Source of the DNA: Parapristionchus giblindavisi
Lineage: Eukaryota > Nematoda > Chromadorea > Rhabditida > Diplogasteridae
Assembly (NCBI GenBank): GCA_943737045.1
Contig: CALSFV010000044.1
Span: 1-64,000, forward strand
DNA: 64,000 nucleotides
Direction: 5' to 3'
Shown here: positions 1-10,900 of the stretch, piece by piece
How the letters are laid out: every line of letters starts with the position of its first letter
Position numbering within the stretch: position 1 is the stretch's first letter
Made by a program: the position numbers and the translations under genes
The notes under the pieces: generated by a model
Seen by the model: the letters and a program-made list of their open reading frames with translations, nothing else
What the model was told of the DNA's origin: nothing
The model's database searches: none

Positions 1-600
1 AAATGGAAAAAGAGAGAGAGAGAGAGAGGCATAGAAACAAGAGTGTCGTCAGTCTGGGGCTACAAAATGAGATAGTTGAAAGGAAGGGAGACGACCGGGG
101 GCCATCCCCTCGGGAGAGTAATCGACTAATATAATTATATGCGGGAAGTCTCTCCGTTTTGTCGGTCTCAGTGGTCTCTGAATCGGATAAAAAGGACTTG
201 CCCACATGTCGTAGTGAAAGATGTACAGCGTTTCACCAATCCAGAGACTGAGCGACCCTTGGAAAAATTTTAAAAAGGCCAAACAATTACGGTAATGATA
301 CTGCAACAACATGCACTCTTTCATTTCTGCGTATCCAAACACGGGGTAAGTGAAATAAAATCTTATGAAATTCGGTTTTCTTAGATTTTTGTGGGTTTAG
401 AGCATAAAGATAAGCATAGAGAAGGAAAGTTCAATGTCACATGAAATGCAACGGTTTGCGCACAACGGGTGACTGCATTAGCAATGGCGAGAAATATATG
501 CAAAAGGGGGGATGAAAGGGGGGAACGTTGAGGGTCGAAGACCTCTCTGTCACGTCGTGTCAACCAAACCAGATTCAGAGTGACAAGTCTCGCCTTTGAA
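1..600. other. No gene seen
   Basis: No splice-consistent coding region or RNA gene is visible. A short GA tract occupies the first 30 bases. Open frames here have no recognisable motif. Confidence 0.5.
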
Positions 601-607
601 TATCTCT

Positions 608-1020
608 CCCTCTGCCTCTTCCTCTCTCCCTCTCCCTCTTCCTCACTCCCTCTCCCTCTCTCCCTCTCTCCCTCTCTCCCTCTCACCCTCTCTCCCTCTC
701 TCCCTCTCTCCCTCTCTCCCTCTCTCCCTCTCTCCCTCTCTCCCTCTCTCCCTCTCTCCCTCTCTCCCTCTCTCCCTCTCTCCCTCTCTCCCTCTCTCCC
801 TCTCTCCCTCTCTCCCTCTCTCCCTCTCTCCCTCTCTCCCTCTCTCCCTCTCTCCCTCTCTCCCTCTCTCCCTCTCTCCCTCTCTCCCTCTCTCCCTCTC
901 TCCCTCTCTCCCTCTTTCCCTCTCTCCCTCTCTCCCTCTCTCCCTCTCTCCCTCTCTCCCTCTCTCCCTCTCTCCCTCTCTCCCTCTCTCCCTCTCTCCC
1001 TCTCTCCCTCTCTCCCTCTC
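608..1020. repeat. Pyrimidine minisatellite, 8-bp unit CTCTCCCT
   Basis: An almost perfect tandem array of CTCTCCCT, about 45-50 units, is regular from about 652 to 1020 with a few variants (an A near 684, an extra T near 914). The unit is not a multiple of three, so each frame gives a 24-base periodic Ser/Pro/Leu (or Arg/Glu/Gly on the other strand) translation that should not be read as protein. The strand asymmetry makes it a candidate for triplex or H-DNA formation. Confidence 0.95.
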
Positions 1021-4000
1021 GAGGCCGAGAATTCAGCGAAACTTGTGAGCAAAATGAAAGAATACAAAAAAAGGAAGAGAAAAGAGAATATGATGTGAAG
1101 AGTTGGAAATTTAATTGGATATCTACAGTAGGTTTTAAAGGAATTCTGGATACAGTGGGAACAGTGCAAATAGAGAAGAAAAATTAAAAGTCAATATCTG
1201 AAATTTTCAAATTAGCATAGCGCAGTCATTTAAAGGCATACCACAATCTATGTAAATGTGCGCTCACAATTAGCAATACACATACAGACAAAGAAAGCGA
1301 GAGAGTATTGCCAATGTGGGGAGTTTCAAATTAGCTCGGGCTTTCATACATCAAATGTTAAAAAAACAAAGTCAAGCCAATCAAATTATTGCGACAAATC
1401 TTCCTATAGTTTTGTCACAAAAATATGATTGTGAGTGGCAGAAATCAGGAATGAAATGTGGCTGACAGATTGTCATCCACTTATTGTCAATATTAGATCG
1501 GGAAGATCATAAAAGAGAAGGAGAGGGAGGGATAGGAGGAATAGCAAGAGGGAGAGGGAGAGATAAATTGAGATGAAAGATGAGGTCATCCGGAAGAAAA
1601 GAATATCATCTGCGCTCGTTCTGGCCCTTGAGGCTTCTCTCTCTTTCTCTCTCCACCTCCCTCTATCCTCCCTCTCTCTCTCTATCCCTCATGCGTTCTC
1701 CTCTCCTTTGCATTCACAAAAGACCGCTTCTGGGGCCATTAGGCTGTGGAACAGAAAATGATATTTCCTAGAGAATGTCTTAGAGAAATTCAGCAGAGAA
1801 CATGCGATTCGTTTTCATGCTTCAATGTGCTATTTGCAAGGAATGTTGCACGACGAGAAACAATTTCATCCTGACTTTCTGACATATTCCCATTCAAAGA
1901 CCCCTTTGACATCGCATCACCGACGTCGCTGAGTTCCACACTGATATCGGACATAGCGTAGGGGTCGAGCAATTTAACCACACCTTAAAACATATATCCA
2001 TGGAATTTTAAATAGTCCGATCTATTCACACGATAAAGACCGTGTGGTAAGATTGCTGACAGTCTCAGCAGAGTCACAGTAGCATTATCAATGTTCAATC
2101 GTTGTGTAACAATATAGTTCAATAGTCGAATAATTGTTTAAAGAAAAGAAAAGCATTGAAAACTCTCCTAGTTTCACATACTCTCTCGACACTTTCTCTT
2201 AATTTTTGACTTCTGAACACTACATTAGGCATAATTATAATGTCTCCACATAAAGAATATTATTATTATTATTATTATTATTATATTATTTCCTCATCTC
2301 ACACACTCATCGATGATGAGTACACTGTTTAGCATGAACAACACCCTCTGAAACATAACTGAACTCATCATAATTCACGAAATTAATGTGAATGGCACAG
2401 TTAGACTCTGTTTCTCTTTTGCACATTCCTCCGCACGTTTTCGTTTTTTTTCCTTTTAAACAGAAAATAAAAACATAAAAGACTCTTCATGACTCAAGCT
2501 TCAGAAATGTCTTCCATCTCAGTCGCAAAAGACCGCTTCTGATGTAGCACTCGAAGATCATCCCAAACTCTCCGCGCTCTCTTCCTGTCTATCGTGGGAT
2601 AGTGTGTAGGAAAATTAGTCGTGAAATCATGCCGCCTGGTTATGTTTATGTTTGATTGGAGCTGACAAAGGAATAGTATCATCTCGCTAAATCCAATCCA
2701 GATGAAATTTTCCAATACCGTAACCTACCTCTATGAAAATGTGAACCGCATTCGCTTCCGCGAGCTCAGATCATTCCCTTGTTAGAGTTTCTAGTCTGAG
2801 AGTTGTACAGTAAATTGAGTCGATGAAAATGAAATATCATAGAGAAAGGCAGATGGTTTAGCCGCAACGACTCGATTGCACTTACGGCTTTCTCTCTCTC
2901 TCTCTCTTCTTTTTCTCTTCTCTCTCTTCTTTTTCTCTTCTTGTCCCCTTCTCTATATCCCTATTCTTTCTCCGTCTCTCTTTTTCTCTTTCTCTCTCCC
3001 TCTCCCCTCCTTTTCCCCTACTTTCAATATTATTAGATGTCCTATACACATAATGCAATGTGAGTACATTTGTGTGTGTAAGAATAGAATTTAGTAGGGA
3101 ATAGATCTAGAGTATATTTAGGTATATGGTTGTATGAACTAACAAAGATGTATTATTAAAATGATTGTAGGGATGCATATTAGTATGCGGAAAAGAATAT
3201 ATTATTATTTATTTATAAACCATTTATTTGCAAACGTATAATTTAACAATACAATAGAATAAAATTACGTAAAATGAGTAGTTAAAAAAAAGAAAAATGG
3301 GACCCTTCCTTTCAGGTCACTATCGGCCATCGACAGTCTGGAAATGGACTTTCTGGAGCTCCATCTTTGTGGAACTGGATATTCAGAATTTCGTATTTTC
3401 CGATTCCATAGGTAGAAAAGAACAAGAACGTAACGTATTAATCTTCAAGATTTCTATTCACGAACATTTCTCTTAGTGAAACAAACATCTATTTTATATG
3501 TTTAGCTATCTCCCACTCTCGCCTCTCCCTCTCCTTCTCTCTCCCTCTACCTCTCCATTGCCTCGTCCCCCTCCCTCTCCCCTTAAAGCTAAGAGGCTTC
3601 TATGTGTTTGAAATCGAGGGAGGACATCCTAAAATAGAAGGTGTACTAGTGTAAGGAAATGGAATGAAGGAGAAGAAAAGAGGAATATCTCACTTGGGAT
3701 TCACTTTTTGCTGTCGTTCTCTCTCTCTCTCTCCCTCTCTATCTCTCTCTATATCAGAGACAAACTTCAAGACGCATATAATTCTTGACTATAGTTTCTA
3801 TATTAGTCGAATTATTTTTCGAATCAGCAGGAAGAATTGTAAAATCAGCATACAATAGATTCAAGAATGAAAATAGAAATAACACAGGTATGAATGGTTC
3901 AACACGAAAAGATCGATTAGAGATGAAGCAATCGGGAGCCAATCTTGAGTGCAAAGTATAGAACAGAAAAGAAAACGAGATGAGAGAGAAGGTAGAACTA

Positions 4001-4639
4001 TGAGAGTCTTCCTTTCCTTTACGAAACTTTTGTAAAAATAAATAATTAATTAATTAACAATTATAATTAAATAAATAATATAATAATATTCATATTAATA
4101 TTAATTTATAATGTCATAAACATGAGAAAATTACGAAGAACGAGGAAAATATCTTGTAGTACACAATGAATGATTCAAAAGAGAACACTACAACTATCAG
4201 ATCAAATGTATTTCATCTTTGTCCTTTATCTCTTTTCTCTCATATCCGCACAATCAGTGATGTTTTGTGGCGACCCGAGGTCTGATCCATTGTGTAACAT
4301 CGGCACTTTTTCTAGCTCATCCGCCGGATGTTAGAGGGCACCACGCAATGATTGAGCCATTCACTTCGAATCATGTTCTCACTCACTTTATTTGAATTAC
4401 TATTAATTAATATGCATTTTAACAAAATTAGCAACGTGGTTTTCTCTTTTTTATATTCTTTTTCAATTGTTGTATCGGCTAAAAATTTGTATTATAATAA
4501 TTAAAAATATAAATATCCAGATTTTTGTATGAATCTCATAGGATTTCTATCAGAAACATCCATTCAATGCCAGAAGCAATCCGTATTCGTATTGTTTTTA
4601 TGCGAATTTTGATGAGTCTTTCCTTATTGTCAGTACTGC
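1021..4639. other. Gene-poor stretch with pyrimidine tracts and short repeats
   Basis: No gene is supported. The region holds polypyrimidine tracts (about 1636-1700, 2888-3010, 3508-3590, 3715-3755), a TTA microsatellite (about 2259-2290) and very AT-rich DNA (4030-4120). At 2750-2788 a short stretch matches one end of the TTA-flanked palindromic element seen at 14884-15382, so it looks like a solo end. At about 1285-1340 lies one copy of a short hairpin repeat that recurs near 4800-4870 and 6565-6650. Confidence 0.5.
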
Positions 4640-4640
4640 T

Positions 4641-4650
4641 ATATAAAAGG
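4641..4650 (+). promoter_or_regulatory. Candidate TATA box for the secreted Lys-rich gene
   Basis: TATAAAA lies at 4642-4648, about 290 bases before the ATG at 4932. The gap could be an outron removed by trans-splicing, which fits the acceptor at 4921-4922. There is no independent support. Confidence 0.35.
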
Positions 4651-4909
4651 TCTTAGAGATGAAAGAGATACGGAATTTCAGTATTACCTGTCTTATATTG
4701 TTTCTTTCAATGAATCGCAGCCTTAGCTGTGCTCACTTCTATATATTTATGTCTCTCGTTTCGTGTATTTTCATTTACTTTCCCAAATATGAAACTCGTG
4801 CGAGTGCTCTGGCAACGCTGTCTCGTTTCGTTTACGAGAGATTGTTGTCAGAGCGGAGAGTTAGAATAGGTCGGGTATGCCTTTAAACCAATAAAGCTAT
4901 TTTAAGTAA

Positions 4910-4931
4910 CCAAAAATTGCAGGTTTAATCA
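4910..4931 (+). promoter_or_regulatory. Likely spliced-leader (trans-splice) acceptor
   Basis: An AT-rich run ends in ATTGCAG (AG at 4921-4922), followed by 9 bases and then the ATG at 4932. A 3' splice site this close to the start codon, with no plausible upstream exon, is the usual arrangement of nematode trans-spliced mRNAs. This supports the start chosen for the gene at 4932. Confidence 0.5.
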
Positions 4932-7640
4932 ATGCGTTTTCTGCTCATCATCTCTCTTCTAGCGATTTTCGCTATGGCAAAGGTACAGCTACTCATTTCA
5001 AAAAATATTCCTCTTTTGCAACCTACAATCTTTCCAGAGCAAAGGATACAAGGAGGAACAGAAGGTAATTGATTTTACCGGGATTTTCGTATTGATCAAA
5101 GAATTCAGGCCATGACAGAGGCTATGAGAAAGGAAAAATTTGACAAACTATCCCATGGTGAGTGTCACACTATACATAACTATGCAAAACATCTTTTTCA
5201 TATTAAAAAGAAATATATTAATCATAAAGAAATAAAAATTAAAGAACTGTAAATTCAGAAAGATCATAATATTTATTACAGTCTCCATGTAATACTTCTT
5301 TTTTTTTTGTTGAATTTGCGCATTGCTCACCAAAATTGTGATCTAACACATCACAAGCAACTGACGCGCTTTTTAAAAAAATAGGAAAGTTCGGAAATAG
5401 GAGTCTTATCAGATTGTCCGAAACATCTTCAATGTTGGATAGATGGGAGATTTCTCGCATATCAGTTATTTGACACTCACGCAATCGAGAAGATTTACAT
5501 TTCATTTCAACTTAAATAAACGCACACCTTGAAAGTCAACAATACAATTTATTAATAGAGGCGAAAGAAGCCGAGAAAAAGATCAAGGCGATATTGAATG
5601 TGAAGAAGGACAAGAAAGCTGCCCAGAAGGAGGTTTGAGAGAATTTTATTTTATTTTTATTTTTTAATTTAAATTTTGCACACTACCTATTTCTTTGTCC
5701 TATTAAAAAAGAATAGAATAGACCATTGGCAAATGTTTCGCTAAAAGTAATGTAACTACATGACTGTGAAAACATTTAGTCTTTCTTATGGCGCACTAAA
5801 AATAGTGGAAAACGGAAAATGGCGACTTTCCAGGGTCTAAAAAAGCACCTGGAAACTCGAAAATTTGAATTCGCGGGCGCGAAAAAAGGTGCGGGAATTC
5901 AAATTCTGGCTATCCAAATGCGGTTTTCTGCGGTTTAAAAAGGATGTTGAGTAGGAATTTAAGTTCCTACGCTTCATAAAGTTCGAAAAATGAAATTTCG
6001 GCTTTATATAAGTTTTATAACCGCAGAAAATCGCAGTTAGAAAGTCAGAATTTGAATTCCCGCGCCTTATTCGCGCCCGCGAATTCAAATTTCGAGTTTC
6101 CACTTTCGGTTTTCCAGTGTACTTTTTTAGACCCCGGAAAGTCGCCATTTTCCGTTTTCCACTATTTTTTAGTGCGCCATTAGTCTTTCCATAGTTTTTC
6201 ACATGGTAATTCAAATGAACGACGGAAGTACCTTTACATGAATCTTTTCATTTCATAGGTCAAGAAGTTCGTAGACTCTCTGCCCAAGAAGGTTCGCGAA
6301 GAGCTCAAAAACCTCAAAAAGGTAAACGGATTTAGTTATTTTTCTAAACATAAATTGCTGTCTTTCGACGGAAATTATCTTACATTTGTTCTTTTCCAGA
6401 GTGATCGCAAGGGTCAAAAGGTAAATAAACATCGAGGAAACAAGAAGGCAGGAAAGGTATGAATGACAAATATAATAATTTTAAAAAAAATGTTGACCAG
6501 ATATTGTGCGCTGTAGCAAGCGTATCTCTCTTATAGATTTTAAAGGCACGCCCCAAGATAATTTGAAACTCTCCGCTCTGTCCACACTCTATCGCTTTCT
6601 TTGTCAACGAGAGAGCATTGCCAATGCGGAGAGTAAAATTAGCTTCACCACGAGCAAATTTCACTCTCACACTCTCGAAAGAAATCGAATTTTTTTCTAT
6701 GTTTGCAGCGTTGAGCTGTATGTAAATTAGCTTGGTTAAAAATATTTAAAAAAGGAAGCTGTTGCTGAGCTATAATTTTCTTTTTTTTAAGAGGCAGAGA
6801 TCACTTAGACTAATTTATCATTTCTCAGCCACCCCTATTTCCAGGAGACGCAGCTCAAACTCGAGAAACTCTCCGAAGGTAAAAATTAAGATTTTTAAAA
6901 TAGATCCCAGATTTTAATTTTGAATTTGTATAGATTCGTTTTCAGAAGCAAAGGCGGTCCGTAGGATAATCAAGGAAACATTAGAAAGTAACAAGGGAAA
7001 TAAGTCTGCTGCTAAGAAAGCTGTAAGCGTTTCTGTCACATCGGATAAAGATATTATTACTGTTTTGGATTTTTAAAAATAATTATTTTTTTAATTAAAA
7101 AAAAGTTTTTCCAGGTCGATGCAATCCTAGCAGCTGTTCCACCTTCAGTCAAAGCAGAGCTTCGATCCGTCCTTCCTCAGGTAATCTTGTTAGCATTTAT
7201 CTGAGACTACCGCTAATATTTTCACTGAAAACTTGAAACTATGAGCTGATCAGTTTGACGAATCACTTCTAATCTTCTAAATATCACAACTGCATTTTCC
7301 ACCCGCGGAGTACACCGTGTCTTGCACCGCGTGTTTTTTACGGCGTACGCCGTCTTCCCATCCCCATGTTGCATGTCGCGAGACAAAAATTCAAGAACAC
7401 TTGTCCCAACCTAAGGCATGTCGTTCGGAGCTTGCATAAACAGTATCTAATCTTCATCACTAATTTTGCACTAAATATTCATAATGGAATTCCAAAACGA
7501 AAAGAAATTAAAGGTAGAAAAATAACAAGATAGTGTGTAGAGTCAAATTTTCTTTTTTTTTTCTAGCTGCTCTTGAAAAGGTCATAAATGATTTATATTA
7601 TTCTTATCAGGGAGGTCGAGCTGGACGGCATCATCGGTGA
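4932..7640 (+). CDS. Small secreted Lys-rich protein, SXP/RAL-2 (DUF148)-like
   Basis: Ten exons join in phase: 4932-4982, 5038-5064, 5109-5157, 5559-5632, 6259-6321, 6400-6456 (or ending at 6420), 6845-6878, 6946-7022, 7115-7180 and 7611-7640. The product is 175 aa, or 163 with the shorter exon 6. Residues 1-16 are a clear signal peptide (MRFLLIISLLAIFAMA). The rest is lysine-rich helix with two similar modules: KIKAILN... ending LPKKVREEL, and RRIIKETL... ending VPPSVKAELRSVLP. This spacing of an amphipathic helix and an LP..V..EL tail resembles the nematode SXP/RAL-2 (DUF148) family of secreted proteins. The family call rests on pattern recognition only. All introns are GT/AG. Intron 4 (626 bases) holds a 0.39-kb palindromic element. 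The C-terminus is a short Gly/Arg/His tail. Its role is unknown, and extracellular location is inferred from the signal peptide. Confidence 0.7.
5786..6179. mobile_element. Palindromic MITE in intron 4, Mutator-like target duplication
   Basis: The ends are inverted repeats (ATGGCGCACTAAAAA... against ...TTTTTTAGTGCGCCAT) and the whole element folds on itself around about 5985. TAGTCTTTC occurs immediately on both sides (about 5777-5785 and 6180-6188), a duplication of about 9 bases as expected for Mutator-like elements. It lies wholly inside an intron, so the gene frame is untouched. Confidence 0.7.
6500..6660. repeat. Short dispersed hairpin repeat
   Basis: ACTCTCCGC at about 6570 is inverted as GCGGAGAGT at about 6637, with pyrimidine/purine arms between. 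Related copies lie at about 1285-1340 and 4800-4870. It sits in intron 6 of the secreted-protein gene. Origin unknown. Confidence 0.5.
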
Positions 7641-7706
7641 GGCGTTGAGTTTGTGTTGCCTCTCGTTGTCAGAATTGATAAAGCTAATTCAATATGGCTT
7701 TTCGTC

Positions 7707-7712
7707 AATAAA
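7707..7712 (+). terminator. AATAAA polyadenylation signal
   Basis: AATAAA lies 67 bases after the stop codon of the secreted-protein gene, a normal spacing for its mRNA 3' end. Confidence 0.6.
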
Positions 7713-7995
7713 TTATTGACTATTAATGTGTATAATACAATTTTCAGTGTAAAATGCTCATTAACAGTTTCAAACTAAAGAGAAACATATGCCTATTGGT
7801 GTTTTGGAAACTGCGTCTAGGCAGCCAGAAAATCAATAATGGAGATTGACTACACGAAGGATAGCAGTTCTTATCATATTTATTTAATACCTTTTTAGAT
7901 ATCAAAATACATTGAATAATAATACATGAAAAATGTTAAAAGTGATTCCAAATTGCCTGAAAAAATAGTATTATTAAACTTGCTACACAAGTAGC
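7713..7995. other. Intergenic space between convergent genes
   Basis: No gene. This is the 3' flank of carboxypeptidase copy A. Diverged copies of it are found at about 31130-31410, 41161-41345, 46690-46830 and 52349-52590, which shows how far fragments of this locus have spread. Confidence 0.6.
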
Positions 7996-10900
7996 TCAAT
8001 CACTTTCCGTTGCTGTCCCAGTTTCTTTTGGTTCTCTTTTTATGTCATTCTTATCGACGGGAGATGAATAATTTGTCTTGAGATGTTCCCCTCTGAGGAA
8101 ATTGGTGATGATTTGGAATGCTGGACCAGGCCGATCCATTGGGACGGAATGACCGGCACCCTGCAATCATAAAGGGAAATGCAATCCCAAGAATATATTG
8201 TGATCGATAAAGCATCGATAAATTACAACGATTGGGCAGAGAGAAAAGTTTCCCTAATAGGGATAGTGATATGAACAATTTTCGGCAAATACTAGAATGT
8301 ATATCGGTGTGTTCACGTAATTGTAAGAACTACCTGAACCTTCGCATAGCTAATTTCAGAATATGGTCTGCCAGATCAAAATATCTTTTGCTAATATTGA
8401 AAAATAATAATTAAAGATGATTTTTGACTATTTCAAATATCGAACTGTTTGGGAAAATTGGTAGACCGAAGGCTGTCAAAAAACGATCCAAAACGAAAAG
8501 GATTTGAGAAAAAGTATTTATCTCATTTTGGATATAATTACTGAGAAATGGTTGAATATTGGAAATCGTTTTTTTGCTACCATTTGCACGTATACGCAAA
8601 AAAATCATGCGAAAGTAGGGCAAATCTGTACAAAACACCTACATGGACAAGTTTGTTCTCAATGTGTCATAAATTATTTACCCTGACAGTGAGGAGATCA
8701 TACGAGATCAAGTCATCAGCGCTCTTATATCTTCTCCACGCACCACCCAGACTGTCATTATTGTAAATCCAATACGGTGACGTCATATCAATTTTCTGCC
8801 AAAATTAACTATGAAACAGGAACAATTAAAAATTTTTAAAGTGACTTTTTTTTGAAAGCACAGTAAAAGAATTCTTTAAAAGCAAGACAATCGAGAGAGA
8901 GAGAGTGTGTGTGTGTGTTATTTCTATAAGAGTTTCTACTTTGAGTGGTCTTTTAGGATTTAAAATTGATAAGAAGACTGAATTTCTCACCACAAGATCG
9001 GAGGCATTCACTATTTCGTTGGTCGCATATAGAGCTCCCATTGGGCTAGACCAGAAATCCGTATCACCGCTGTAGATGAGCACACGGAATGGTGACTAAT
9101 AAGTGAAGATCCATTATTTTTAATACATAGAATGATCATTATTTCGAACCTTTATCATGAGAAAAATGTCGTCGAAGACTGATAGAACACTATATGTATG
9201 TTTGAATGTACGAAATAGAGGATCACTGAATAAACAAAATTAGTGAGACCGCGCCAAACTTATTGTTTTTATTGTGATTTTAGAAGTTGCATTTTTGCCG
9301 TTTTTGTTCCCAAAGTAATACCTCATTTCATTTTCCGCGCTAATCAAGCTTTCTCATCTGCTTTATAACTCACATTTTTTTATTCATATGCATTATTGCG
9401 TGCTCGACACGTAGATAAAATATAACATATTTTATCTTTACCCTAAGATGCGATATACAGTACCGTGCAAAAGGTTATCAAGTTTTGGTTTTTTCGTCAT
9501 AACTTTTTTCAAACTCAACCGATCGGGTCCAGATTTCCAGGAATCATTTTGAACGTGTTTTTTTTGTACCTAAATCACCCCGATTGAGCTCTTATGTTGA
9601 AATTTATTTCGATTTTATCAAAAGTCACAAAAATGAGATTTTCACTTTCTTCGATTTCTTCGATTTTTTCAACGCATTTTGCCACCAATACGTGTTAGAT
9701 CGTTTAAAAACCATGTCACGGATTCTTGGGAGCAAGAATCTACCGATATACGAACAAGAATCCATTCTTCGTGGACGTCAGATGAGGCTGTCCGCTGACA
9801 CCCTCCCACAGCAGCTCAAGGTGTCTGTTTCGATTATCCACAAGGTCATCAAAACTCAAATCTATGCTCAAACAATGAAGAAGACTAATGGACGACCTCA
9901 CAAGATGATTTTGACATCTGATCGTCTGATTACCCGCATCTGGAAGGAGAACCCGAGGCTCAAGGCAATGGACTTCAAGCGAGAATTGGCGGAATTTCAC
10001 CAAATTGGGGTACCTAACGCTTCTAACCTTGGCTACTAAGATGTTTGAAGTGTCCGTATACATCGTGCAACGTCTGCTTCGCGCGTTGAGACTATTCGGA
10101 CGTCGGCATGTCTAGAAACAGCTGATCTCCGCAATGTTTCGCAAAGCAAGAATCGCATGGGCAAAAGAGCACATTCATTGGACCCCCTAACACTAGAAGT
10201 AGATCGTATTCTCAGACGAAAACAAGTTTCTGGTGGTTGAAACGGAGAAAATATCCCATTTTCATCGTCCTGTTGGTACTAGATTTGAGGTGAAGTGCCA
10301 GCTGGTCACCGTGAAGCATGGATGAGTATCGTTGATTTTGTGGGGGTCTTTCTCTGTAGATGCGGTTGCCCCCCTGGTCCATGTGAATGGAATGATGAGT
10401 AAGGAGGACTATATTGATATCCTAGAGACCCATTTCCAAGCCACTACTATCTTTCCAGTCAAGTTTGGAAGGTTTAGGTACCTCAATTTAGCGAAACTCC
10501 ACCAGTGTTCGCTTGACCTCCATTGCCTTGAGCCTCGGGTTCTCCTTCGATATGAGGGCAATCAGACAATCAGATGTCAAAATCATCTTGTGAGGTCGTC
10601 CATTAGTTTTCTTCATTGTTTGGGCATAGATTTGAGTTTTGATGACCTTGTATATAGTCGAAACAGACACCTTGATCTTCTGTGAGGGGGTGTCAGCGGA
10701 CAGTCCCATCTGACGTCCACGACGAATGGATTCTTGCTCGGATATCGGTAGATTCTTGCTCCTAAGAATCCGTACCATGGTTTTAAAAAGATCTAACACA
10801 TATTGGTATCAAAATGAGTTGAAAAAATCGAAGAAATCGAAGAAAGTGAAAATCTCATTTTTGTGACTTTTGATAAAATCGAAATAAATTTCACCATAAG

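Noticed and set aside
381..1169. Long Arg/Glu/Gly and Ser/Pro/Leu frames over the 8-bp array
   Set aside because: All frames of an 8-bp repeat stay open for arithmetic reasons. There are no splice signals or motifs.
4659..4886. 75-aa frame just after the TATA box upstream of the secreted gene
   Set aside because: It overlaps a dispersed hairpin repeat, has no family likeness and is better explained as an outron.
4923..4931. GGTTTAAT at the secreted gene start as a genomic relic of spliced leader SL1
   Set aside because: Only about eight bases agree with the start of SL1, which is too short to separate from chance.
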